From Streptomyces huiliensis (GTDB lineage Bacteria; Actinomycetota; Actinomycetes; Streptomycetales; Streptomycetaceae), in contig NZ_JAIQLH010000010.1 of NCBI RefSeq assembly GCF_020037025.1, forward strand, positions 40,769-104,768: 64,000 bases of DNA. Reading direction: 5' to 3'. Positions 43,115 through 53,200 of this stretch are shown one piece after another. The notes under the pieces are model-generated. The model made no database searches. It was not told the DNA's origin and was given only the letters and a program-made list of their open reading frames with translations. The position numbers and the translations under genes were made by a program. Positions within the stretch are counted from its first letter, which is position 1; each line of letters opens with the position of its first letter.

Positions 43115-46100
43115 TCAGTGGGGAACCCAGGCGTTGAACGTCCCATCTAGAGTGATCCCACGGCTGGTTTTGACCGAGTTCCCCGGCTGGTTCAGCCAGG
43201 CGTCAAACCTCCGCTGCGGCGGAGTCAACGGAGAGCTCCCCCCCTTGGTCTCCACCCCGAGCCAGCGCCCCTCGATCTGAACCGCGCCGTCATATTTGCG
43301 CAGCGGGAAACCCGGGACCCTCGCGGACACCTGCCCTCGGATTACTAGCACGCCGTCAAGCTCAAGTTGATCCAGAACAGTTCGCTCATCAAGCGAACCG
43401 TCGGTTCCTGGTTCCCCATTGCGCTTCGAAAATTTTCCGTCAGGCGTACGCGGTGCTTTTCCTACAATACAGTTCGCGTTGTGAACCAGAACCGGCGTCC
43501 CACTCGCCAGCACGTAGTACGTATGCATGCCGTTGACCGTCAAGTCATATGTGGCCTGCCGCTTGACGAAGTGCCGGACGGCCTTGACCGGTAGAGATTT
43601 ACCCTTGTCGGTCCGTAGGCGAGATCCAGGACGAAGGTCGCCGGCATTGACCCACTTCTCTTCGGTGACCTCCCAGAACGGATGGGTGTCCGTGGCGATG
43701 ACGCTCGCAGCGCCACGCTCAGTCTCAACCGTCAGGTCGCTAAAGTTCTTGTCATGCCGGGTGTCGAACGTGGCTACGACCTCACGTCGGGTCTTCTTGC
43801 CCGTCTCCGGATCCGTTGCTAGGACTCTGTCACCTGTCTTGACATCTTCGATCGGCTTGCTACCGCCGTCTTCGAGCAGGATTTCGGTGCCACGCGCGAA
43901 GCTGTGGAGACAGGAGGACCCTCCTGCACCCCGTCCGCCTCCTGGGGCGGGCCGGGGCCTTCCTCCCATGCCTCGGGCGGAGCCGCCCACTACCCCGGGC
44001 ACACCCCACAGCGCCGCAGCAGCGGACAAGCCGTTTTTCCACGAGCCCAGGCCGTTAGGGCAGCTAAGGCGAGCACAGGAAAGATATGCGAGATGCTGGA
44101 CCTGCCTCAGCGCCGTATCCGCCTCCGGGCCGCCGCGGTTGATGGCGTCGCTCCAGCAGTTGATCGACTCGCCCATGCAGGAGCGAATGATTTCCTGGTA
44201 GAGCGTCTCCTGGAATTTCTTCTTGTCCTTCCAGTTGATGGGCACCTCGACGCCCGCGTAGATCTCCTCCATGCCTCGGCGGGACGGGTGTTCGTACCCA
44301 CCAGATTCACCGCCGTCGTAACCACCACCGCCGCCCTCATCACCGCCGCCATCGTCGCCGGACGAGGACTCTCCCGGCACCCGCTGGTCCCAGCCGCCGT
44401 CCGAGCGCCTGGTGCACTGCATCCCCGGATAGGTCCAGCAGTCCGCCGGCTGCAGACCTGAAGGGTCGGACAAGGTGGCCGGGTTGTTGTGGGCGTAGGT
44501 GTAGCCGTGGTTTTGCTGGGGATCGCCCAGGTCCATCACGGGGTCCACGCTGATGAACCGGCCGATGGCGGGGTCGTATTCGCGGGCGCCCAGGTGGGTC
44601 AGGCCGGTCGTCGTGTCCTTTGTGCCGCCGACGAAGCCCTTGGTGCCCGGCCAGGTTTTCGGCTGTTCGCCGCGCGGGCTGCCGAAGGGGGTGCTGCGTC
44701 TGTGAGATGCAGAGGCGTTCTTCGCGTCGATGGCGAGCTGGCCGGTACCGACGTGGTCCGCCACGACGAACGAGCCGCTGCCGTCGTCGTTCTGGACGGC
44801 CTGGACACCGTTGCCCAGGTCGAGGTAGCGGGTGGCCTTGGGTGTCTTGGCACCCTTGGCGAGGGTGATCTCCGTGGCACCGAGGTAGAGCGTGGTCTCC
44901 GTGTCCGTGCGGCCGATCAGCCGTTGGCCGTCGGCGTCGTAGACATAGGAGGCACTGCCGGCGGCCTTGTCGTCCCGGAACTGGACGGCCTTCGCCAGGT
45001 GTCCCTCGGCGTCCCAGTCCAGGGTCTGCTTGTCACCGGCGATCGTCCGGGTCGTGGTGTTGCCGAGGGAGTCGTAGGCGTAGGAGTCCTTGGCCGTTCC
45101 TGTCGGGGCGGTCGTGTCCACCGCGGTCAGCGTGTGCGGCTGCGGACCGCCGGCCGGCGGGTACGAGTAGGTGCGCTTGGTGTCCTTGGCACTGTCGCCG
45201 CCGGTGTCGTGGCGGGTTTCCGTGAGACGGTTGCCGGTCTTGTCGTAGGTGTAGGAGTTCCAGTACGGGGCCGGGCCACCGATCGACTTGCCGTCCGGGG
45301 CGTTGGAACAGGACGGAGTGGGCTGGGTCCATTCGTCCGTCATGCGCCGCAGGTAGTCATAGGTGAAGCACTGGGTGTCCAGACCACCGGATGCGGCGTC
45401 GGAGACGGCGCGGACGTTACCGGTCTCGTCATACGTGTACGTGGCGGCCTTGTCCACGGTGGGCACGTTCTCGCGGTCGACGCGCGTGGTGGCCAGTCGC
45501 TGCGTGCCCCACTCGTAGCCGTTGGTGAGCTGGGTGAACTTCCCACCGCCGGTCAGCTTCGCCTGGAGCGGTTTACCCGTGAGGCTGTAGCTGGTCACGG
45601 TCGCCTTGAGCCCGCCGGAGCCGATGACCTCCGTGGGGCGCAGCAGCTTGTCGTAGCCGTAGACGACGCCCTCGCCGGACAAAGCGCCCGCCTTGGGGAG
45701 CATCATGCCCTGGACGCTGCCGGAAGGGTTGTAGGTGGTACCGAAGTAGTACTCCCCCGCCAAGGCACCCTCATTGGAGGGGATCCCCACCCGCGACCGT
45801 GTGACGCGGTACAGGGAGTCGTACTCGTCGACACGGTTGGTGTAGGCGTTGCCGTTCTCGAAACGGGTGGAGGTGGCGGGTTGCCCCTTGCCGCGGTTGA
45901 CCGTGTCGTACGTCCACTCGGCCAGCTTCGGTCCGTTGGCCGAACCCTCGTGGAGTTCGGTCTTGCGGCCGAGGTTGTCGTAGGCGTAGTAGAGCGTGTT
46001 CTTGCTCTTGCGCGAGTTCGTGACGCTGATCAGCTGACCGCGGTCGTCGTACGTGCTCGTCACCGGGCCCTTGTCCGGGTCCTCGGAGGAGATCTGGCGG

Positions 46101-49100
46101 CCGAGTTGGTCGTAGGTGTACGTCCAGGCGTTGCCCGCCGGGTCGGTGAACTTGGTCAGCTTGCCCGTCGGGCCGTACGTGTAGCGGGTGACGTCTGCTT
46201 CCCCGTCGGCACCGCGGTCGTGGTGCTGGCGTAGCTCCGTGGTCTGACCCCGCGCGTCGATCACCGTGGTCGTGGCTGTGGATCCGACCGGCGGGATCAC
46301 CGTCGTGCGGTCACCGCCGTAAATCGTGCGCGTCGTGGACAGTACCTTGCCGACGTCGCTGTTGCCGGCGATCTGCTTCGCTTCCGTGGCGCGGCCGAGA
46401 CCGTCGTAAGTCGTCCAGGTCTGGGACTCCACCTTCAGGGCGTCGTCCGGGGCGAAGAGGCCCGTCGTCGGAGCGCCCAGGGCGTAGTACGAAGCGAAGA
46501 CCTTCGTGGTCAGTCCGCGTTCGTCATAGAAGGTGTCGGTCAGCAGCCGCCCGCCGTCGGGACCGGGCGCCTGGGTCTGACGGGGACGGAGAAGTCCGTC
46601 GTACAGAGCGTACGAGGTCAGCTGACCGCTGCTGTCGTTGAGCGTCCGGGTGGCGACGGCCGCCGGCTTGCCCTCGGCTATGTGGTAGGCGAACTCCAGG
46701 CTCGGCGCCCCACCCGCGGCTTTCGGCTTGTTGGGCAGCCATACCTTGGTGTTGCGGCCGAGCGCGTCGTAGTCGAAGTCGGTTCGCCGGTCGTTCGCGT
46801 CCACCTTGCTCAGCGGTTCTCCGCGCACCGCGTCGAGCGTGACCGTGCTCGACCAGGCGGTCGACGGAGCGTCCGCCTTGGCCGGAGGCGCGGTCGTGGT
46901 CACGGTGGTGGGAAACCCCGTGCCGGGTGAGTAGGCCGTCGTGGTGGTACGGCCGTCCGTCCGCTTGGTGACGAAGCGGCGCTCGCCGGAGTCGTCGAAG
47001 ACGACGTCGGCCGTCAGGTCGGTCGCCGTCAGCTCCCGCCCGTAGCCGTCGAAGGTCTTCCCGGATTCCAGGTAGACCGCCTGCTGCCCGTCGTCCTTCT
47101 TCAGCATGGCCACGCTCGTCGGATCACCCTTGGTGGGCGCCGCTCCATAGGTCCCGCCGTCGTACGCCGTGCGGACGTCGGAGACGACCGCCTTGCTCCG
47201 GTCGATCGACGACGCCTTGGCGCAGGAGGCCGCGACGGTCACCGCACGCGACGGCAGGCTGAAGATGTTGGCGTCAGGATTATCCGCGTACGTGGTCCGG
47301 GTGCACCGGTCGTCGGCATCGGTCTCGGTGTCACCGAAGTCGTCCACCTGCTTGGCCCGACCGGTCTTCGTGTCGAACTCCGTCACCGTGCGGGTCTGCC
47401 GCCACTTCTCACCCGCCCCGCCGTCCAGCGAGGTGAAGGCGCGTGATGATTCCGTGCCGGTGAAGTTCGCAGTGACCGTGCCCCAGGAGCGCTCGCGTTT
47501 GCCCGTCTCGTGGTGCCAAGGACGGCTGACGGTTTTGGAGAGAATCTTTCCGCCCGGGCCCGAGTAGGTCTCCGTGCGGTACGTGAAGCCGGCCGCGGAC
47601 TCGTGGTCCGTGATCGGGCCGCCTTCCTCCTCCTTCTGGAGGACAGTGACGCTCTTCTTGCCGCCGCCCGAATCCTTCCGGTCGCCGTCCATGCCGCGCA
47701 GGAAGTAGGTGTCCTCCTGGGACTTCATCCCGTCCGCGCCCTGGCCGCCCTTCTGGACGCGTACGTGCCCGTACCCTCGCCACTGGGACCAGGTCTTGAA
47801 CTTCTCCTTGGTCAGCCCGTCGTCATCGTCGAAGTGCCAGGCCCCACCGTCGAGGTAGTCGTAGCGAGTGACCTGGTCGGGGGCGCCACCCGTGCGGTCG
47901 GTGGCCGCGACGGCCTCGACCACGTACTTGTTGAACCACTGCTTGGTCGGATCGTCGCTGCTGCTGCCGCCGATGAACTGGGGGAAGCATCGAGTGGTGT
48001 TGGACTCGGGGGTGGGGAGCTTCGCCCAGTCGCATGCCGGCTGGGAGTAGACGGCATCGGTCTGTCCGCCGAACTCGTCCGCGACCGTGGAAAGGCGCTC
48101 TTTGATGAACGGCGCCTTCCCGTCCCCCGTCTTGTCCAGGCGGTTGGGTCGCTGGGTGTAGGCGAAGGTGGTCTTCGGCAAGGTGATGGCGGGACTCGCG
48201 GACTGACCGGTGTGCTGGATGGACTCCAGGAGGAGCTGGTAGTCGATGTCCGCCGTGCCCCAGCGGTGACCCAGCTTCCACGAGTCGACGGAGGCGTACG
48301 TGCCGTCACTCTTCACCACGCTGGTGGTGATCTCGGTCAGTCGCTTCCGCGTCCAGAAGGAGGGTGAGAAGCGACCCTTGTCGCACTCGGTGCCCGCCTT
48401 GCAGTTCAGGTCCCACGGAGTGTCGTACCAGTAGGCCTTCTTGTCGTCGATGGTGTTCTCCGCGCAGGTCACCTTGTCCTTGTCCTGCGGGAGGCACCGC
48501 TCGGCGCTGGTGAACTCGACCTTGGCCGACGGCTTGGCGTACAGGTCGGCGGACTTCAGTCCGTACTCGATGCGCTTGAGGTAGCCCCCGCGCGCATACG
48601 GGGTGTCGTCCTTCTTCTCCAGATCACGGCCGTAGGAGTTGTTCTCCTTGCCGTAGTAGTAGCCGACGGCGTTGCCGTGCCGGTCGACGACGTAGTCGAG
48701 GTTCCATCGCCAGGCCTGCTGGCACCACGAGTCCTTGAAACCGCCCTTGTGACAAGGCTCGCCCGAGTTGTTCCCGTAGACGGGTACGGTCCACGTGGAG
48801 TCGGTGGTGTCCTTGCCCTTGGCCCATCCGTTGAGCTTGTGGTAACCGAAGTAGTAGCGGGTGCCGCCCGAGGTGGTCAGCCGCCAGTACTCGTTGTCGT
48901 TGTCACCGTTATCGTGCTCACTGCCGGAGAGACGGGCGACCCTGGTGCCGTCGTCGTTCTTCAGCCTGAATTCGTTGCCGCCGGTCGGGACGAGTTCCCC
49001 CGCCTTGCCGTTGAAGGAGATGAAAGCGTTGTCGTAGGCCCAGCAGAGATCGCCGGGCTTGTTCCCGTCGTCGTGCTTCTCCCCGTCGTCATAACACGGT

Positions 49101-50083
49101 TTGTAGCGGCGCTCGATGAACCCGGGCCACATGTCGAATCCATCGCCCACCCAGGACGACTGGTTGTTGGTGTTGCCCGTGCGGCCGTCGATGGTCGAAG
49201 AGGAATAGTTGAGACCGAGGTTGGGCTTCAGGCTGCCGGGGACGTCCGGCACCGGAATGTCGTAGGACCAGCCGAAGGCACCACTGTTCAGATCGGTCTT
49301 CCACGTCGCCGAAGGGGACAGTGGCGTGGCCTTGTAATCACCCTTCTCGCCCGAAGCGGCCGGGGCGGCGGCGAGCACGGTCGCGCTGCCGGCCCGGAGA
49401 CCGATCCGGTCGGCGGTCAACACCTGCTTTTCGGTGTCGTTCTTCGTGACGAGGGGCTTCGCCGTCCGGCACGCGGCCTTGTCGGGAGAAGTGATCGCGC
49501 AGGAAGGAAGCTCGACGAGCCCCAACCGCGACGCGTATCCGCCACCGAAGGTCTGCGCGTAGCCGGAGTAGTCGATGCGCACGCCTGCGCTCGTGGGCTC
49601 AGCGGCTGTGGCGGTGTTTCCCCCTGATACCGGGGTGATGACGAACAGGGGCCCGTCCACCTGAGCCCGACGGCTCGCCTCTGGGTCCAACGCCCGGACC
49701 TCGGCCTTGCCCGGCGGTTTACTCGGGTTGCCTGCTTCCCGCGAGGGCGCGAAGAGGGTCACCGGTGCGCGGCCGGTCTTCGCTTGGCTGCCGCCCGGAG
49801 TCGCTGTTCCCGTGAGTTCGACCGAAGCCTTCCCGCTCGGGCTCCACATCGCCCGGGGCGACTGTCGGGGGACTCTGGGTGCTGGATCGGTCTTGCGCGG
49901 CTTGCTCGGGAACTCCTTGCCGGCTACGGGTGTGCCCGGTGATGGTGCCCCAGGCAGATGGTCCGCCGCTTCGGCGACGGATGCGGCCACACCCTGCAGC
50001 AGTGACCCCACCAAGACCGCGGACACACCGAGTGCCACGCGTCTGTGCCAGGGGGCGATACGTACTCCGGACTTGCCTTTCAT
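43115..50083 (-). CDS. WapA-like RHS polymorphic toxin with Hint domain and nuclease-like tip
   Basis: A 2322-residue secreted protein. A signal peptide (about 1-40, RRVALGVSAVLVGSLLQGVAA) is followed by a Pro-rich linker and an N-terminal SpvB/TcdB-like beta region. A long run of YD/RHS repeats (for example YTYDQLGRQISSEDPDKG) ends in the RHS core LGAREYDPAIGRFISVDP (about 1831-1848). After a Gly-rich linker comes a polymorphic-toxin Hint domain (about 2058-2205) with the N-terminal Cys in SSCLHSFARGTE, TDTHPFW and the terminal VLVHNANC. The last 117 residues are the toxin tip, with Asp2265 and Glu2278-Thr-Lys2280 in a PD-(D/E)xK-like layout, so a DNase is likely. The tip DNA is AT-richer than the body, as expected for an exchangeable end. 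It lies between the LamG protein gene and a putative immunity gene. Confidence 0.88.
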   Translation of the reverse strand: MKGKSGVRIAPWHRRVALGVSAVLVGSLLQGVAASVAEAADHLPGAPSPGTPVAGKEFPSKPRKTDPAPRVPRQSPRAMWSPSGKASVELTGTATPGGSQAKTGRAPVTLFAPSREAGNPSKPPGKAEVRALDPEASRRAQVDGPLFVITPVSGGNTATAAEPTSAGVRIDYSGYAQTFGGGYASRLGLVELPSCAITSPDKAACRTAKPLVTKNDTEKQVLTADRIGLRAGSATVLAAAPAASGEKGDYKATPLSPSATWKTDLNSGAFGWSYDIPVPDVPGSLKPNLGLNYSSSTIDGRTGNTNNQSSWVGDGFDMWPGFIERRYKPCYDDGEKHDDGNKPGDLCWAYDNAFISFNGKAGELVPTGGNEFRLKNDDGTRVARLSGSEHDNGDNDNEYWRLTTSGGTRYYFGYHKLNGWAKGKDTTDSTWTVPVYGNNSGEPCHKGGFKDSWCQQAWRWNLDYVVDRHGNAVGYYYGKENNSYGRDLEKKDDTPYARGGYLKRIEYGLKSADLYAKPSAKVEFTSAERCLPQDKDKVTCAENTIDDKKAYWYDTPWDLNCKAGTECDKGRFSPSFWTRKRLTEITTSVVKSDGTYASVDSWKLGHRWGTADIDYQLLLESIQHTGQSASPAITLPKTTFAYTQRPNRLDKTGDGKAPFIKERLSTVADEFGGQTDAVYSQPACDWAKLPTPESNTTRCFPQFIGGSSSDDPTKQWFNKYVVEAVAATDRTGGAPDQVTRYDYLDGGAWHFDDDDGLTKEKFKTWSQWRGYGHVRVQKGGQGADGMKSQEDTYFLRGMDGDRKDSGGGKKSVTVLQKEEEGGPITDHESAAGFTYRTETYSGPGGKILSKTVSRPWHHETGKRERSWGTVTANFTGTESSRAFTSLDGGAGEKWRQTRTVTEFDTKTGRAKQVDDFGDTETDADDRCTRTTYADNPDANIFSLPSRAVTVAASCAKASSIDRSKAVVSDVRTAYDGGTYGAAPTKGDPTSVAMLKKDDGQQAVYLESGKTFDGYGRELTATDLTADVVFDDSGERRFVTKRTDGRTTTTAYSPGTGFPTTVTTTAPPAKADAPSTAWSSTVTLDAVRGEPLSKVDANDRRTDFDYDALGRNTKVWLPNKPKAAGGAPSLEFAYHIAEGKPAAVATRTLNDSSGQLTSYALYDGLLRPRQTQAPGPDGGRLLTDTFYDERGLTTKVFASYYALGAPTTGLFAPDDALKVESQTWTTYDGLGRATEAKQIAGNSDVGKVLSTTRTIYGGDRTTVIPPVGSTATTTVIDARGQTTELRQHHDRGADGEADVTRYTYGPTGKLTKFTDPAGNAWTYTYDQLGRQISSEDPDKGPVTSTYDDRGQLISVTNSRKSKNTLYYAYDNLGRKTELHEGSANGPKLAEWTYDTVNRGKGQPATSTRFENGNAYTNRVDEYDSLYRVTRSRVGIPSNEGALAGEYYFGTTYNPSGSVQGMMLPKAGALSGEGVVYGYDKLLRPTEVIGSGGLKATVTSYSLTGKPLQAKLTGGGKFTQLTNGYEWGTQRLATTRVDRENVPTVDKAATYTYDETGNVRAVSDAASGGLDTQCFTYDYLRRMTDEWTQPTPSCSNAPDGKSIGGPAPYWNSYTYDKTGNRLTETRHDTGGDSAKDTKRTYSYPPAGGPQPHTLTAVDTTAPTGTAKDSYAYDSLGNTTTRTIAGDKQTLDWDAEGHLAKAVQFRDDKAAGSASYVYDADGQRLIGRTDTETTLYLGATEITLAKGAKTPKATRYLDLGNGVQAVQNDDGSGSFVVADHVGTGQLAIDAKNASASHRRSTPFGSPRGEQPKTWPGTKGFVGGTKDTTTGLTHLGAREYDPAIGRFISVDPVMDLGDPQQNHGYTYAHNNPATLSDPSGLQPADCWTYPGMQCTRRSDGGWDQRVPGESSSGDDGGGDEGGGGGYDGGESGGYEHPSRRGMEEIYAGVEVPINWKDKKKFQETLYQEIIRSCMGESINCWSDAINRGGPEADTALRQVQHLAYLSCARLSCPNGLGSWKNGLSAAAALWGVPGVVGGSARGMGGRPRPAPGGGRGAGGSSCLHSFARGTEILLEDGGSKPIEDVKTGDRVLATDPETGKKTRREVVATFDTRHDKNFSDLTVETERGAASVIATDTHPFWEVTEEKWVNAGDLRPGSRLRTDKGKSLPVKAVRHFVKRQATYDLTVNGMHTYYVLASGTPVLVHNANCIVGKAPRTPDGKFSKRNGEPGTDGSLDERTVLDQLELDGVLVIRGQVSARVPGFPLRKYDGAVQIEGRWLGVETKGGSSPLTPPQRRFDAWLNQPGNSVKTSRGITLDGTFNAWVPH

Positions 50084-50218
50084 CTCTCGTCATCCCTCGC
50101 TGAGGCAGCACGAACGCGCAGTTCGGGCTGCGAGTGCTTCGGCGTTGGTTCCGGGGACGGCCCGGTGTGAACCGAGTGGGGAGCCCGGCCGTCGCGGAAC
50201 TCCCCACTCACGTGCGGG

Positions 50219-53200
50219 TCAGTCGTTGGGTACCTGAGTGGGTGCGTCCCGCATGCCGGTCGCGAGCTGTTTGATCTGGGCGTCGCTCAATGCACCCTGG
50301 AACGCCCACACATCGTCGACCTGCCCCGACCAGTACTCCGCGGCGGACCCCTTCACCATCGCCCGTCCGATGTGCAGGGACTTGGAGGCGCCAAAGGAAA
50401 TGGCATTCCCCGCCCGAGAGGAGCGGTCGGCGCACCCGGCGGCCTTCGCGGCGTCCGGATCCGCGGGGCACGAGAACTCCTCCAACGCACCGTTGACGTA
50501 GAGACGGAGCTCGTCCGAGAAACCGTCGTACACCACGGCCAGGTGGTTCCATTCCCCGGCATCCTGGAAGGCCCTGTTGTCCACCGTCGAGAGCGTGACG
50601 TCCTTTTCCGCGTCTTTCCCGTGGAGGACCACCTGCCAGCGCCCGTGCCCGTCACCGGCGCCGCCGTCACCCGGGACGTAGCGGACCGAGAAGGCGTTCT
50701 GCGACTTGCCCTCCGCGCTCATCACGGTCATGCCACGACCGGGTTTGTCCGCCACGCGCTGTGCCCAGGTGGTCATGGTGAAGCTGCCGCCGGTGTCGAC
50801 CGGGACGCCTCCGGTGAAGGCCGCCGCGTTTACACCGTTGAGTTTCAGACCGCCCTTGTCCACATGCCCCTCGCCGATGGCGGCGCCACCGGTGAACGTC
50901 ATGTCGTGCCGTGCCGCCCGCTTGTCCGGGAGGGCATCCGGCGAGATGGCCGGATTGCCCGCCGCGGTCTCGAACTTCCAACGGCCCCTGACCAGAGGGC
51001 GCTGCTTCACGAGCTGGCGTACTTCGTGGATCGAGACGGGTCGGTCGTAGATCCGGACTTCGTCGATCTCACCGGGGAAGAAGTTCTCCTGCTTGCCCGA
51101 ATAAGCGCCGGCACCGATCTGCAGTTGCCTGTCGGCGTACCAGGGGGCAGCGAGTGGGCCCGTCCCGGCCTCCACCCCGTTGACATACAGAGTGAGAGTA
51201 CCCGCGACGATGTCCCGGACACCGGCGAGATGCGTCCACTCTCCGCCTTGCGGAGGGGTTCCCGCACTCTGGACGACCTTGTTCGACGGGGCATCGGCGG
51301 TGTCCTGCGTGTGCTGGTTCAGAACCCACCTGTCATAGGAGGGCGAGTAGTACAGCTCGACACCGCTCGCATGGACTCCAGCCTGGGTGACGACCACAGC
51401 CGTGTGTGTCGGTTTCTCCTTCGGCAGACGGACCCAGGCAGAGAGGGCGAAGGCACCCATGGTGTTGAAATGCGGTGCGTCCACAGTGGCGTAGTCGCGC
51501 ACGCCGTCAAGGGAGAGTGCCTTGCCGTCCACACCGTCGGAGCCCGGCTGGGGGCTGCCGTGGAAGACCGCCGGCATGACGTCCGCGCGTCCCGTCACTT
51601 CCTTGGCGCCGGGGGCCTCGTCCAGCGGGAAGATCGCACGAGCCGGACGCCCCGGACCGCGGATGTGCTCCTTGGCGTAGAGCCGGGAGACTTCGTTCGC
51701 GGAAGCCGGCTTGTTGAAGATCTCCAGCTCGTCGATCTGTCCGGGGAAGAACGCGTTCGGCTTGCCGTTGGCCGACGACGCGCCGATCAGCAGACCACGG
51801 CGGGCGTCCCAGGGCGTCTTGTACGAAACGGCGGCCTCTTGTCGGCCGTTGACGAACAGCCGCAGCTCATCCTCACCACTGTCGTAGACACCGACGAGGT
51901 GCGTCCATTCCTCCGGCTTCACACCGCCGGGCTTCTGCTGCATGACCCGGACGGGCAGTGCACCGTCCGTGTCCGAGGCGAACTGACTGAAGGCCCACCG
52001 GTCGTAGTCCTTGGAGTAGTACATCGAGAATCCGGGCGAGTGGTTGCCTGGCTGAGTGGCGATGGCCGCGGGTTCCGACGGCATTTTCGACAGCTTGGCC
52101 CAGGCGGATACCGTGAAGCCACCGGATGTGTCCACGATAGGAACGTCTGTTTCCGCGTAGGCGTCCGTGCCGTTGAGCGACAGCGACTTGCCCATGGCGC
52201 CATCGGCCCCCGTGACAGATCCCCCGTGCAGCTCTGCCGGTCGCGCCGGAGTGCTGCCCTCGGCCTGCTTGGCGTCCGGCCCCTCGTCCATCGCCCACGT
52301 GGCCCGCTCCGGCTGGCCGGCACGCACCTTGTACCGGTAGGTGTACGGCTCGCTCATGTTGCCGACGGCGTCGAGCGCCTGAACGGTGACGAAGTTCAAG
52401 CCCGCGTCGCCGGGAAGGGCCTTGATGACCCTCGCGGCTCCCTCGGAGGTGCCGAGCGTGTTCTTCGGAGTGGCGTCCCCGTTGATGCCGTAGATGTACT
52501 TGGTGATGTCCTTGCCGGCAGGACCGACGGTGAAGGACCCGTAGCGGCCCACGCCGTCGTACCAGGGGTCGTCGTCATCGCCGGACGAGCCCGGCTTCGA
52601 CTCGGGGTAGTCGGCGGACGCCATCTTGGGCGCGGGCAGGACCTTGGGGTCGCGGACGAAATAGCAGCCGCTGGGTGACCCGGCGTACGACCAGGGGGAG
52701 TAGCCGCGCCGGTCGTAGGAGCGCACGTACCAGTTCACCGGGGTGTTGACGGTGATGTTGGACGGCAGGGTGACCGCGAAGTCGGATCCGGACTTCTTGA
52801 ACGAGGTCAGTCCCGGCTTCCAGCGGGCGATGCTGCCCTTGCCGTCACCCGCGTCCCACTCCGCCTGGAACTCGACGGCGACGTCGTCGCCGTCCGGATC
52901 TGTGACGTGGTTGGCGTAGATCTTGCCGAGGCTCCGTACGCGGACCGCCTTCTCCGGGATCCTGCATTTGCCACCGTATTCCATGGACAACTGCGACATG
53001 GTGATCTGGGGCGGCGTCTGGTTGTACTGGACGCGGAGGTATGCCCGGTCGGCGAACCGCTTCCAGGCGTACGTGTCGTTCTCGTCCGACGCCCGCAGGC
53101 CGAACGTCACCGACGACCACGACTTGCCCGCGGCCTCCTTGACCGTGTCGAGCACCTTGAACTCCGCGTCCGCACTGGCGCATCCCTCGAAGCCGTACGC

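Noticed and set aside
44489..46234. Plus-strand open frame of 581 codons inside the RHS gene
   Set aside because: Val/Gly-rich shadow of the RHS coding frame with no recognisable domain or ribosome site.
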